From: Camellia lanceoleosa
Taxonomy: Eukaryota > Streptophyta > Magnoliopsida > Ericales > Theaceae
Reading direction: 5' to 3'
DNA: 64,000 nucleotides
Assembly: GCA_025200525.1 (NCBI GenBank)
Contig: CM045770.1
Span: 90,048,084-90,112,083 of the forward strand
Position 1 is the stretch's first letter, and the number at the start of each line of letters is the position of its first letter. The notes below the pieces were generated by a model. It saw only the letters and a list, made by a program, of their open reading frames with translations, had not been told where the DNA came from and made no database searches. A program made the position numbers and the translations under genes. Shown here one piece after another: positions 22,715 through 34,779 of the stretch.

Positions 22715-24440
22715 ATGGAACAACAGAACCCAACAATAGAGGCGATGATGCGCCAGATGGCTGAAAGCATGAAGCAAATGCAAGATGATGCTATCCGCCA
22801 GGCGGAATTTTCTGCATAACAAAGTCACATGGCCCAACAGTCTGAGTTGATCACCAGATTACAACAGCAGAACGCGGCGTCTGCTTCAAATCAGGCTCCT
22901 CCTCCACCCGGGGCCCCATTACCTGAACAACTACCTGCTGGCCAGAATGCCCCTCCAAACCCTCAAAATGTCCAGACTGCCCAGAATACCCTCCCGAATC
23001 AATGTAACATTCTCGCCAAACCCCCAAACGCTCAAGAGGACACAGTCATCCAATCTGGCCGGCTCGCCCGCTTCTACCACAACCGTCCAAAAACATTACC
23101 CTAAGCACGGACTCTCCATTTGAGTTCGAGGTAGACCAGACTCTCAAATTGAGCAAGTTGGAGGCTCTTTAAGAAGTCTCAAGGGCGAAGGCCATACCAA
23201 ATATTGAAGACGGCTATATCGATGTGGCTGTGACTCGCTCGACGATTTAAAATGCCCCAGATCGATCGCTTTGATGGGTCCGAGGATCCTATGGTCCACC
23301 TCCGGCCGTTTTGACGCCTTAAGACCAATGGGCCTAACCCGACCGCAAAAGCTTTTGTTTGGCTGAACTCGTCAAAGTGGCATCCACTTGGTACTCAAAA
23401 CTCGATGATGTGAAAACAAATCGATGAGATGGCCGAGGCCTTCCTTGCACAATATTCATACAACACGCAAATCGAGGTCACGACTCGTGATCTCGAGACG
23501 ACGAGGCAGAGCCTAAAGAGTCTTTTTTTCTCGATTTCACCCGGTGGAGAGCTAAGGCATCGATGATGACCTTGAGGCCAACCGATAGAGATCAAATTCG
23601 ATGATTGTGCGCAATCTCCAAATTTCAGATTAATGAAGAAGATGATTTTGATCCTTTCCCCACCTTCGCAGATCTGCATGATATGGGGACGCAGATAGAG
23701 GATGCAATGAAACAGGTCTGTTTGACCAAGATCGGATCACCAAGAACATTTAATCTAATACCAATGCAGCCCGAGTGGCTCGCTAATACAAGAACTTCAG
23801 AGGTCTGAATGGTCACCACCAATCCCTCTTCCCAACCAAGGTCCGCAAATGCCACATTTTTTCTCGATGCCTCCGTGAGCAGAGTCAAGCCCCAAGATAC
23901 CAACCCGGGGTCAACGAACCTTCTCCCCATTTATATGCCTTTGTCTAAAGTCCCTGGTTCTAGTCGAAGGCACCGAAACCCTTGGAACCGAGGCCTCACC
24001 GAATCCACTCCCCTTCCCATAATCCACCCAAATATTGCCAATACCACCAAAGAAGATGGTCATGACACCGACTAATGTTACAGTCAAGGCCATGAGATTC
24101 AGACCTCATTGACAAGAACATCATTCTACCTCCTCAAGGACCCAACGTCACAAACAACCCACTCCCAAACACAACCAAGATCCACCAAAAAGAGTCAACC
24201 TTATCCGCAAGACTGGGGCGATCTTACGATCCCAAGATTCACATAACTCCTCCCACTTACCCAAGCCGAGGTGGTCCTTCCCGACAAAGATCGACTTGTG
24301 TGTGTTGGACACCTCCCCAACCCAACCTGAGCCAAAGGTGGTGACCACCGGGAATGGAACGGGGCAAGCTTCTGAGGAGGGCGTAACTGCTGAGTCCGTG
24401 GAGCTATCGAGAATTTGCCGGGCAGAGCTTATGTTCCGAG
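22715..24440 (+). pseudogene. Ogre gag, frame-broken
   Basis: The ATG at 22715 opens a Q/M-rich segment (MEQQNPTIEAMMRQMAESMK), interrupted by an in-frame TAA at 22817. It continues into a proline/asparagine-rich region to 23101. The retrotransposon gag core is visible in pieces: RFDGSEDPMVHLRPF (near 23270) and DEMAEAFLAQYSYNTQIEVT (near 23424), ending around RAKASMM. Several frameshifts lie between. Gag would form the particle; no function is expected now. Confidence 0.75.
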
Positions 24441-24472
24441 TGGATATATCTTGTCGGTGAGCCATCTAAAGT

Positions 24473-25282
24473 ATGGGGTCACGAAGAGGCCGAGTTGTGT
24501 ATGCTCCGGGGACAAGCTTGAATCGGGGATGGTTTGATCAGGTGGAAGAGGACTTCGCTAACCTTCAATTCTACGAGCAGGAATCAGGGGATGCATCGAT
24601 TAACTGGTTCAAAGATGAGGAGTCAGCAGAAGTCGTCGGGTGGTTGGATGATCAGCCTGATATTGTACCATTTGTGGCCGGAAGGGCCGAGGATCGATAC
24701 ATCACGGAGAGCGCCGCAGACGTAAGAATTTCGCCAAGAACGAAACATTTTGAGAACCGCATGCTTGTTGCCGGAGGAACAAGAAAAGAGACGGGCCTCG
24801 AGAGAGCCCGAAAAGCAAAGAACCATGAGGAGTTGAGAGTGTCGCGCACGAAGACTGAACATGCTGTGAGCATGAGGAATGAAACTGCTGAAAGCACAAA
24901 CAAGCTAGAACCAGACAGATGCTTGCTAGACGCTAATGGAATGTGGTGGGAAGATGACGATTTGTATCTTGCCCACACAGACGAAGACTGGGCAGGTGGC
25001 CAACCGGACAGTACCTGGTACCTCGAGGAGGTAGACCACATGACTAGGAGTGGGCGGTATTTCAAGCCTCCACACCTTGATCAACCCGAGGCATCAGGGA
25101 AAGATAAGGAGGCAGAGAAACAGAAAGAGAAGCAAGCGGAAGAAGAGGTCAGATCAAGGGCTAAAGAAAATACAAGCAGACATCTCCATTTGGGGATCGC
25201 TTATGGCTTCGAGGTGCACCGACAGTTGTCTTATCCGCCATGGACAGAGAAACTTTCCATCGAAACTACGCCGAACAACTAG
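24473..25282 (+). CDS. Ogre gag-protease linker ORF (269 codons open)
   Basis: The longest open frame of the element. It is acidic, W/D/E-rich in the first two thirds and charged (KEAEKQKEKQAEEEV) near the end. It contains MTRSGRYFKPPHLDQPEA at about residues 190-207, a signature commonly found just ahead of the protease in plant Ty3-gypsy polyproteins. Its role is unknown. It was presumably part of a gag-pol polyprotein, so the ATG at 24473 is probably not a real start. Confidence 0.6.
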   Translation: MGSRRGRVVYAPGTSLNRGWFDQVEEDFANLQFYEQESGDASINWFKDEESAEVVGWLDDQPDIVPFVAGRAEDRYITESAADVRISPRTKHFENRMLVAGGTRKETGLERARKAKNHEELRVSRTKTEHAVSMRNETAESTNKLEPDRCLLDANGMWWEDDDLYLAHTDEDWAGGQPDSTWYLEEVDHMTRSGRYFKPPHLDQPEASGKDKEAEKQKEKQAEEEVRSRAKENTSRHLHLGIAYGFEVHRQLSYPPWTEKLSIETTPNN

Positions 25283-25860
25283 TTGGTTTGGTCTTCCCCG
25301 GAGGAGGTTCCCCAAGATTGACCTTTACGGACAAAGAATTGTCACCGAGGGCGTGGACCATAATGCACCTCTACATCTCTCAGAGAATGCAGGACAAATG
25401 GATTCCGGTGGTTCTTGTTGACACCGTCCGCCATCATCGTTTGTCCGCCAGAACGGCCTATGCACCCAAGTTAAAGCTCATGACTTCACACCGACTACTC
25501 AAGTAATCGAAAGCATATGATAATACAAGCGGGATGTCGGGGACAAGGAAAATCCAAACCAAGATTGGGCCCGACAACACGAAATAGATTTTCATGTCTC
25601 GGAGGTCCCTCGTGATCTTTCAACATGCTTTTGGGGCGCACCGTTGCATCAGTGAAGGCCGTCTCATCTACTCTACATCAAATGGTGAAATACCCCTTTG
25701 GAAAGGAGTAGCCATTGTTTTTGGGAACTCATCAATCCATCCCTCCGGAGGTATCTACGCCATCCGGAGATTGAACACGGCATGGAGGATATGTTTATGT
25801 CGATTTACTTTGGCCGAGGCCCGTGGTACAAAACATAATGGTCGTGAATGAGGGTTTGTA
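25240..25860 (+). pseudogene. Ogre aspartic protease region, broken
   Basis: Fragments in shifting frames include LVGLVFPGGGSPRLTFTDKE, APLHLS, PVVLVDT and, further on, HQMVKYPFGKGVAIVFGNSS. The expected D-T/S-G catalytic triad reads D-T-V at about 25420 because of a local change. Aspartic proteases of LTR elements cut the polyprotein; this copy should be inactive. Confidence 0.65.
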
Positions 25861-26720
25861 TGTCATTGCCGCCTACCTCATGAACAAGCTACAAAGATAT
25901 CCCGGATGGGATTGGGAAGAAGCGGCGGAAAGGTGTCGCATGCTGGTCAAGTACCACATAATCCACATACCTTGATTAGGTTATCCGCCTACCAAAGAAG
26001 ATCGGACGACGAGGAAAGGAAAAATGGCCAGTGGCTGGCAGTATGGGAAGCCTTTTGATCTAATGCATAGGCCCATCTGGGTACTCGAACGGACGCTCTC
26101 GAGGGGGAGGATTTTTCCATTTGCGCTTCCTGTAACCATGGTTGAACGCGGAGGGAAGCGCTGTGTTTCAAATCTTCGACCGCAACTATCTGGGATGACG
26201 TTGCCGCAGAGCGCATGCACTCCAACAACCGAGATCGAAAGGAGAATAAGGCGTGAGTCCCGAGGGCACCGAATTGGAAATGGGGGTAGCATCGCATGTC
26301 TCTCTCTCGATCCTCCGATCGACTGTGATTGCTTGGGGAATAACGTCGCGGTTTCCATGGTCGAGATGAAACGCGGGCCAACCAGCAGACTATCTTGGAC
26401 GATCGATCGCACCTCTCTCATTTGGCAAGACGAGGAGGATTCTTATCCAGTTAGCTTCCGGTCAGTAGTGAGCCTAATGATTCCACCGAGTCTTCGAGTG
26501 AATCAGTTCCAAATGACCGAGTCCGAGTCTGGTACTCTGGGGATGTTAACCCGGATGCCGAGTCTTGTCCAGTCGTTTTTCCTTTTTCTTTGAGTCTGTT
26601 AAACCGGCGAATTGGATGATCCGGATGAACTTAATGAGAATGAGGTGAATGTGGTTTTCAGTGCACTTTTCGGCCCCTAATTTATTGCATTAACTCGGAC
26701 TTTCAAAATTTTGATCAAAA
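25861..26720 (+). other. Ogre segment between protease and RT
   Basis: Mostly unrecognisable coding-like sequence in broken frames (for example NEGLYVIAAYLMNKLQRYPG near 25850). Ogre elements are known to carry an intron between protease and RT, but I could not place its borders. Confidence 0.4.
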
Positions 26721-27700
26721 CGACGAGGAGTGCCTCCGGCTTTTACAACGCTTAATCGAGCAAGAGCAGAGAGATTTGTTAAGCCTTTAACGGATGAAAT
26801 CATTTCGCGGAATATTGGTAATCGGAGGAGGACCCGCTCGGGTCCAGATCGGGTCCACGTTGTCTTCGGAGGAACGCGAGCGCTTAGTCGCTTATTAAAA
26901 GATTTCAAAGATGTTTTCGCGTGGTCCCACGAAGACATGCCCGAATCGATCCCGAGATTGTACAAGACGGATCCCTCGACCGAGGCCCGACCTATTAAGC
27001 GAAGCTCGTATGATCCGCCGGATTGGGCTCTCAAGATCAAAGAAGAGGTCACTACAAATTGACGCAGCTTTCCTCGCTAGTATCGAATATCCCACTTGGT
27101 TGGCCAACATAGTGCCGGTCGCCAAGAAGGATGGCAAGATCCGGTGTGAGACTTCGTGGATTTAAATGAGCCATCCAAGGACGACTTTCCTTGCCACACA
27201 TTGATGAGCTAGTGGACTTTACAACAGGCATGCACCGCCTCGCTCATGGATGGCTTCTGGCTATAACCAGATCGTGATGGCACCAGAGAGAGAGAAGATC
27301 GATTCACCACCCCTGGGAACATATCGCTATCGGGTCATGCCGTTTGGGTTGAAGAATGTCACTACTTATCAACGGGCCGCGACCACAATACTACATGATA
27401 TGATCCACAAAGAGGTAGAGGTGTACGCGATCTACATGATTGTCAAGTCCAAAGAAAGAGAGGGCTACTACACCATGCAAGTTTTTCCAAAGGATCGTGG
27501 AATTCAGTGCTAAGTTAAACCCTCGTAAATGTACGCTTGGTGTTACAAAGGAAAAATGTCGGTTTCGATTACACAAAGGCATCGAGGTTTACCTTCCAAA
27601 ATCAAGGCCATCTTAGAAATGCCACCACCAAAGACCTAAAAAGAGGTGCGAGGCTTTTCGGGTAAAGTGCAATTCATAAGACGGTTTATTTCAAAACTAA
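26721..27700 (+). pseudogene. Ogre reverse transcriptase, broken
   Basis: RT landmarks in order: LLKDFKDVFAWSHEDMP (near 26890), PPDWALKIKEEVT (27013), EYPTWLANIVPVAKKDGK (27085), GYNQIVMAPE (27256), YRYRVMPFGLKN (27320), then VEVYAIYMIVKSKEREG (27415). The catalytic Y-V-D-D motif of the family reads Y-A-I-Y at 27424-27435, so both catalytic aspartates are absent. There are frameshifts at about 27060, 27150, 27230 and 27510. Confidence 0.85.
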
Positions 27701-28140
27701 CCTTGACTTGTGAACCACTTTTTGGTCTTCAAGAAAGGCAAGAAATTCCAATGGGACGGTGCCAAGGCTCGTTTGAACAGATTAAAGAATATCTACGTAA
27801 CCCACCCGCTTTATCACCACCGTAATCAGGAAACCGTTGATTTTGTACCGCTGCTGATCGAGACCACAATGGGCAGATGCTTGCACAAGAATCGAAGATA
27901 GGGTTGAGAAAGCCATCTACTATTTGAGCAAGAAAATGCTAGAGTATGAGACCCAGATACGCCACCGAAAAGGCTTGTCTAGCTCGTATGGGCTACTGTG
28001 AAGTCGGCACTACCGTTAGCTCACCAGAATGTCGGGTTTCGCGACTTGATCCTATCAAATATCTTTTCGAAAACCGCCTTACGGGTAGGCTAGCTCGTTG
28101 GTTGTCTGTTTCTAATTTGATCTTACATATGTGACGCAAG
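27700..28140 (+). pseudogene. Ogre RNase H (Ty3-type), broken
   Basis: Visible text: VFKKGKKFQWDGAKARLNRL (27721), KAIYYLSKKMLEYE (27910), RLDPIKYLF (28041) and LTGRLARWL (28079). This is the connection/RNase H region following RT in Ty3-gypsy pol. Frameshifts and stops separate the blocks. Confidence 0.75.
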
Positions 28141-28219
28141 AAGTCAAGAAAGGCGCAGCAAGAGCAGTAGTTCCTCGCCGACCATCCGGCTGAGGGATGA
28201 AGCGCTTGAGTACCTATTC

Positions 28220-28752
28220 CCGGATGAAGCAATTCATATCGACGAGGAAAAGTTGATAATGTACTTTGACGAGCCAAATCAACATGGGTATGGGATAGAG
28301 TGTTCCGATAGCACCGACAATTCCTCAGATCCTCTAGCCTTCAAACTCCGCTTTCAAAGTCTCAAACGAAGGTATCACGGCGTGCATTGCATTGTCGGTA
28401 TGGAAGCGTACCGAATTAGGGGCAAGACTACCGGACGCCATCGGAGATTCAATCTTGTTGTGTCTCAAGCTAAAGGAGACCGGAAAGTAAAAGAAGAAAA
28501 TATGATGCTGTATCACCAAACCTTGGATTTGCTGTTTTCTCGGTTTGAAAAGTTAAGTTTTACTCATCTATTAAGAGAGAACAACAAGTTCGCAGACGCT
28601 TTAGCAACTCTATCATCCATGATAGACATCCCACGTGGAGTCCCAATGCGCCCAAATATTATCGTAAATTCGACCGCTTATGAGTCGATTGCCATAGATG
28701 AAGTTCGTGACGAACACCCCGGTATTACGACATCCGAACTTTTGGAAATGTA
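28220..28752 (+). pseudogene. Ogre second (archaeal-type) RNase H, partly open
   Basis: A 166-codon open stretch (28253-28750) reads YFDEPNQHGYGI, PLAFKLRFQ, IVGMEAYR, NLVVSQAKGDRKVKEENMML, FEKLSFTHLLRENNKFADAL and MIDIPRGVPMRPNI. A second RNase H domain between the first and integrase is a defining trait of the Tat lineage. The domain's early acidic residues are altered. Confidence 0.75.
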
Positions 28753-29912
28753 AACATACCCGCCAGGTAAGTGCCAAAGACAAGAGGGCAATCAAGAATG
28801 TCACCCTTCATCATCCGCGGGGTAAATCAGATAAGAGGTCATCCGGGAATGCATAAACTGGTGTTGATGTCAAGAGTCCAAGTGTCGATGGAAGCCATCC
28901 ACGGGTGAATGCGGTGCACATATGAATGGGGTGATGTTGGCTAGAAAGATCCTTAGACAAGGTTATTATTGGTCCACCATGGAGGAGGATTGTATCGGCT
29001 TGTCAGCGATGCCACAAATGTCGATTCATGCAAATCGCATGAACATTCCGCCACAAAGTCAGACATAACATGACTTCGCCATGGCCTTTTTCTCGTCTGG
29101 GGAATTGATGTGATCGGAGTCACGCCGAAAAGGGTCAAATGGGCATGAGTTCATCCTCGTAGCGATAGATTACTTCACAAAGTGGGTTGAGGCCCAATCT
29201 TATGCAAAGGTTGAAAGCTTCACACGCTGCAAAATTCATCAAACAACATCATTCGCCGCCACGAGTCCCAATGAAATACTTTCGCATAATGGTTCCCACT
29301 TCAAGAAGGAGGTGATTGACTTGTTGGAGAAATACAACGTGGCTTTTCATAAGTCGACTTACCGCCGCAAACCAATCGGAGCGCTTGAGGCCGCCAACAA
29401 GAATATCAAGCGATATTACGAAGATGGTGGAAACCTACAGGGTGGCCGGATAAGTTGCCGCTTGCTCGGGGCTACAGACTTCGATCGTAACTTCTACCGG
29501 GCGACTCGCACTATTAGTCTATGGGATGGAGGCCGCTCTACCAATTGAGATCGAGGTCCCATCATTGTAGTATCGCCGAAGTGCCGATAGCGGATTGGCA
29601 AAGAAAGGTGTTTGAAGAACTCATGCTTTTTGATGAAAGGAGATTGAAAGCAGCATCACGCTCAGTGGTTATCAACGCAGAATCGCCCGGCTTTCAACAA
29701 GAAGGTTAAGTCCAGAACTTGAAAGAAGGAGATTTGGTACTCAAAGACAACCGAGCTCCCATCCACGACCCAAGGGGCAAGTTCGCACTCCAATTGACCG
29801 GGTCCCTACATCATCAAGTCAACTGTCGTGGAGCTGTGGTTCGATGGATCTAGATGGCTTGGAGTTTTCCCAACCGATCAATATGGACAAGTTGAAGAAA
29901 TACTACCCTTGA
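28753..29912 (+). pseudogene. Ogre integrase, broken
   Basis: Blocks in order: HMNGVMLARKIL, GYYWSTMEED (about 28960), a CxRCHKC zinc-finger remnant (29005), FTKWVEAQSYAK (29170), KKEVIDLLEKYNVAFHKS (29305), ALEAANKNIKR with the DDE glutamate (29380), and a C-terminal DLDGLEFSQPINMDKLKKYY ending at about 29910. Frameshifts separate nearly every block. No chromodomain is seen, as expected for Tat. Confidence 0.8.
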
Positions 29913-32600
29913 GAGGCTCGCTAGGCGAAACCCGAAAGGGCGACCTAGGCAAAACTCAGAGCATAGAAAATTTGAAAATTATAAAACCGAGCTCAATAAG
30001 GTTGAAAACCCGCAAAGGGCGGCCTTGGCAAAAGTTAGAGCTAAAAGGAGAGCAAAAATACTCGAGTTTAACCTAACCCCGAACTACGAAGACTTGATTC
30101 CCATCTTTGGGATACGAGGCGCTTCATCTTGAAGTTCACCAATCTTTCCCGATCAACTTTGTCCATTTTGACCATCTCACCATCTTTATTCATCAAGATC
30201 TATTGTGATCTCCTGCAAAGGTTATGCAAACTAGGGCAACTTTCCGCTGCAATGGAGTGTTCCGATGTCATCCAGACTAGGGGCAACTTTCCGCTGCTGA
30301 ATGGTCGAGCCCTTTTTCAGACTAGGGCAACTTTCAGCTAGGATTCGGGTTGTATCTCAAAGGATGATTTCAGCGTGCCCAGCCCGATCCATATCGAAAA
30401 ATAGTTTTGAAAAGTTTTCATAAAAGTTGACTTTGTTCAAATTAATCTTTTCACAACTATGGGCATTTTTGGACCAAAAGGGGAGGGTTTTTAGTACCAC
30501 AACCTTCAATTTCATTAATTTCAAAACAGAGTTCTTTTGCTCTTGCATACAATTGAAGTTGTTTTTCATTACACTCACGCTAGAAAACTTTGAAAGTACT
30601 AATAAAGCAATAAATCTGGGGCATAGTCTAGTCAGTGTCCTCGCCTCCCAGAGCTAGTCAAAGCTTCAGATGTTAACTTAGGCCCAATTGTATGACCGAA
30701 CAAGCGCGGAGTACGGAATGGGAGATAAAATATACAGTGAGTCAAGCCGATCAGACGGATCCCAATATCCTGGAACTTGCTGTAACTCATCGCTGAAAGA
30801 TTAAGCCAGGGACGGCGCCATGCAATGCGATCTGCTGACAAGTTGCGCATCCATTCGAACCACCAGCTCATCGAGCATTAACTAGGCGTTGTCGAAAGAA
30901 GTAGTCGGGTCAATAGGCAGGCAAGAGTCCACAACTTGCATCTTCTCCATGAACTATCTCAGGGGGAGGGATGAAAAAGGAGAGAATACAGAATAGAGAG
31001 TTGTACGACGAGAGTAAAGTAAGATAAGGTTTTCATGAGAAAAGTCGAGCCCGAGGGTCGAGTGATGTAAGCAAATACAAGTGAGCTTGGGTGGGAAACA
31101 TTACCTATAGCAAAGTGGACTCTCGCCAACTGATTGTCTCCCTAAAGAGAAGGCATCCAGCCTATCAATTTTGGATACACTCCACTATCCGTGATAGTCC
31201 ATCCGTGAAGGCATCGTGTTATATTTTTGCTTATCGAGTTGTTGTTTTTGCTTATTGAGTTGTAAGTTTTGTCGATTTGTCGCTTTTGCTTTTGAGTTGT
31301 TACTTTTTGATTACACAATTTTGTTAAGTCTTGTCTATCGAGTCGTTAACATTATTGTACTTTGTTTATCGAGTTGTAAACTCGCTAAGATTCTCGCTTT
31401 TATTTCTTAGTGAGTCGCTTTGTTTTGCTTTGTTGCGCTTCCCCACCTAACCCGAAATACACGAGGCGATTTCCATTCAATTCCATTTTGTGCAAAATAA
31501 TGCGATGCGATGTCGAGAATTTCAAATACAACATCTTTTTCAAAAGTTGTTTCATTTCATCATGTCTTACAAAAATAAAGGTACAAGTTTTACGTAAAAT
31601 AAACCGCCTAACAAATGTGCAAAGTGCTACAAACTACTAGCTAAAAGGTAGAATAAAGCAGAAATAACATCGGTTCTCGAGCGAGAAGGGAGGCCCTCAT
31701 CCTTTCTCATGGATAATCTCTACATCATCATCACCATCCGGATCGGAGCGCCATCCTCCGGATCCCCTCAGCTCGCTCTCCGCCTTGAACCAAGACCAGG
31801 CCTCCTCTCCAGAGACGCCACGACACATGATCTGCGATCTCCTCCTCGTCATCCTCGACGATGGGTGCCTCAAGTCTCATGAGACGACTCCTTCGCCAGC
31901 CTCCTCGATGAGACTCGGATGGCCCAGCCTCCAAATTCCTCGTACTGGTAGGTCTAGCACCTCGACCTCTCGAGAGGGCCCCTGGTCGCCCGTGATGAAG
32001 ATATACGGAGGCATCTCAAGATGCAAAGTGCAACACATCGCTCAAGCATAAAAGTGTAAATGCAGAATGTGAAAAGGTGTGTGTCGATGTGCTCTACACG
32101 CCTATCAATATAGCGAATGTCTAAAACCGAGTATCATCGTAAACATGCTAGTACAGGAAAATGAACAAGACCTCTACACCCACGATGCTCATCTGCCTCC
32201 TCCGTGAAGATCATGCCCTCGAATGTGGCAAGATCCCAGCGGCTCGTCCAGATATTCAACAGAGGTCGCAAATACAAATGCAAAACTATCAAGAATTTAA
32301 TCAATGTTCAAATATCTCGATCGATAAATCAAAGTCGAAAAACATACCGGGCGAAGTCGTGGTCTCTAACATATCTGTGATCGTGCAGAGGAGGCTCTAG
32401 CGAACTGTAAGGCGCCCCAAATCGCCGTCATTAACTCCTACGGCATGTCCGCCACCGGATGATCAAGAGACGGAGGATCGGAGGGATCGAATCGCCCCAC
32501 CTTCGATCTCGCCAAATTTCGCTAGAAGAAGGGATATTCAGTACGGGCGCGACCAAGACGGTGCACCAAGAGGTCCGCGCCGAGTCTGACTCCCGTCAAG
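29913..32600. other. Ogre 3' region, proximal part
   Basis: After integrase come two CGAAAGGGCGACC-like repeats. Three copies of ACTAGGGCAACTTTCCGCTG follow at about 30228-30345. A T-rich stretch at 31216-31430 repeats TTATCGAGTTGTAA-like words. Short ORFs here lack family signatures. Part may be the 3' end of the antisense PMD transcript. Confidence 0.5.
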
Positions 32601-32606
32601 CGGGCA

Positions 32607-33920
32607 TCAAATATATGCGGCGGTAGGTGGCGTAGTTCCCATCGAGATGATGCAACAAAGCATCACTGCCCTGCATATACTGCTCGACCTCCTCAGGGGA
32701 TAATCTATCAGCAGTCCGCATGGTGTCTGGAGGCACAGCAGGAGTGTCCTGAGAATCCCCCCCCTATCTCTCGACAACAAAGCGTTCCTCAGAACCAAAC
32801 CTCGCCGACCGGGTCCTCGAAAGCAGAATCTATACTGACAACAACTCGACGCTCCAGGGTACAGAGTCTCGAGCCACATCGAAGATCGCCTAAGGCCGCC
32901 AGTGATCTGTGGATAACCAGTATACAAATCACAAATCGATATACAGAGCGATCAAAGATAAAATGAAAGGAACCGAGAGTTCAAGCAATACCTCTGCCGC
33001 GAACAAAGATCAAAGTATCGTCGCAGAGAGAGAGAGTCTCGAGGCCTCGCCACATGCTCGCCTCAAACATCAAAGAAAATGGAGTCATAGGAGGTCCCAC
33101 CACCTCCATCTCCGGCCACGCGGGAAGTACACATACACCCACACCGAGAAAGGCAATGCAGAGTGAGTACAAAGTGCTAAAGGCGTATCATGTAATGCAA
33201 AGTGCGCAGTGTGTGCAAAGTGAACAAGTAATGAGGAGCAAAATGAAAATCAAGAGGACGGAATGTACCTCCTGTGCTCCAATAGCCGCCAAGTAAGTCC
33301 CTCAGGTGCGAGAGATCAAGGCCATGTAGCAAAGAAGGGTAGCCAGCCAAGCCGCCAATCATACTGCTCACCCGTGATAGGTCCACTAGAGCGCCAAGAG
33401 TATTAACCCTACCATGTTCCTCTATCGGCGAACAAGGTGGTACCGAGGAGGTACATAAGGAAACCACGGGCGATCGCTCCGCCTCAGAGTCTCAGGCTCC
33501 ATCTCAGGGTCACGGAAATAGGAAGCAAACCAGAGTATCTGACTTCCCGAACCTCTCTCTTCACAAAGGGTGTGTCCCCAACAAATGCATCCAGTACCGC
33601 CACTCACCCATATCCTCGCATAGGGAATGGGCCTACCGCCTAAGTCTAGGCGGTGAGCATATGAATCCAATGGGTCATGGTCATGTCCCCGTCGTAAAAA
33701 ATGGAAGGAATTGGTAGTGTCCCACCACCTCTGCTAAAGCCGCAAATAGGGTCCTACTAACGAGGCAACGAGATAACCTCCGCAGAATGGCCCAAATCTC
33801 GCAAGATCGACTAATCCCGGACAAATTCCGAAGCTCAAAATACCATTCTTGCGGCGCCGGAGCCATATCCTCAAGATCGTCTCGAGAACGAACTCGATTT
33901 AGAATCAATGCATGGATCAA
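32607..33920 (-). pseudogene. Antisense plant-mobile-domain (PMD) coding region in the Ogre element
   Basis: On the minus strand, in shifting frames, I read WWDTTNSFHF (near 33735-33705), DMTMT (near 33690), PLDSYAHRLDLGGRPIPYA (near 33665-33605), PEMEPETLRR, VNTLGALVDLSRVSS (near 33405-33360), LGGYW (near 33290) and, lower down, QGSDALLHHLDGNYATY in the 32690-32630 region. The W-D-T-T-N-x-F-H-F plus E/D-M-T-x-T-P-L-D pattern is typical of the aminotransferase-like plant mobile domain (PF10536), found in MAIN/MAIL1 proteins and in many plant transposons. At least two frameshifts break it. Extra, often antisense, ORFs are known in Tat elements; the exon structure here is inferred. Confidence 0.65.
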
Positions 33921-34060
33921 GAAATGAAGTGAAAATGAGTCAGGTGCAAATAAAGTTTAAAATGAGCTGCAGTGCAAATGAAGTGAAAACGAGCGTGTTC
34001 AAGAATTTGGTATTTGGGTCAAGTGTTCAAAGTTTCAAGACATCCGAAGTTTGGGATCGG

Positions 34061-34670
34061 TGTTCTACTCAACATCGGGAATGTGTGTTCGCTTCAAATT
34101 GGGACTGTGTTCTACTCAACATCGCTGGAATGTGTTCGCTTCAAATTGGGACCGTGTGTTCTACTCAACATCGCTGGCCGTGTTCGCTTCAAATTGGGAT
34201 CATGGTTCTACTCAACATCAAGGCCGGTGTTCGCTTCAAATTGGGACCGTGTTCTACTCAACATCGCTGGTCAGGTGTTCGCTTCAAATTGGGACTGTGT
34301 TCTACTCAACATCGCGGTCAGGTGTTCGCTTCAAGTTTGGGATGCGTGTTCTACTCAACATCGGGCAATGTGTTCGCTTCAAATTGGGATCGTGTTCTAC
34401 TCAACATCGTAATGTGTGTTCGCTTCAAATTGGGGACTGTGTTCTACTCAACATCAAGGTCGTGTTCGCTTCAAGTTTGGGATCGCGTGTTCTACTCAAC
34501 ATCGATGAACTGTGGTGTTCGCTTCAAGTTTGGGATCGTGTTCTACTCAACATCGGGATCGTGTTTGCTTCAAGTTTGGGATGTGTGTTCTACTCAACGT
34601 CGCTGGCCGTGGTGTTCACTTCAAATCTGGGTCAGGTGTTCGGTGCTTCAAGTTTAGGGTCAGGTGTTCA
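34061..34670 (+). repeat. Tandem array, 12 copies of a 47-48 bp unit
   Basis: TGTTCTACTCAACATCG starts recur at 34061, 34107, 34157, 34204, 34249, 34297, 34347, 34392, 34439, 34487, 34539 and 34586, alternating with TGTTCGCTTCAAATTGGGA. Degenerate partial units continue to about 34670. Long frames across it are repeat translations. Tandem arrays in the 3' region of Tat elements are a known source of plant satellites. Confidence 0.95.
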
Positions 34671-34779
34671 ATTTCTAACTAAGGTGCACTGCGGCGTTCA
34701 CAATTATTCAATGCGCCAAGTGTTCATGAAATTCAAGTGGCTAAGTCACATGCTCAAAATACAAGCATCAGGTCATAAG

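Noticed and set aside
24652..25065. 137-codon minus-strand ORF
   Set aside because: Shadow of the gag-protease linker frame.
34061..34670. CRISPR-like direct repeats
   Set aside because: Plant nuclear transposon context, repeat halves with variable degenerate units rather than identical repeats with unique spacers, and no cas genes.
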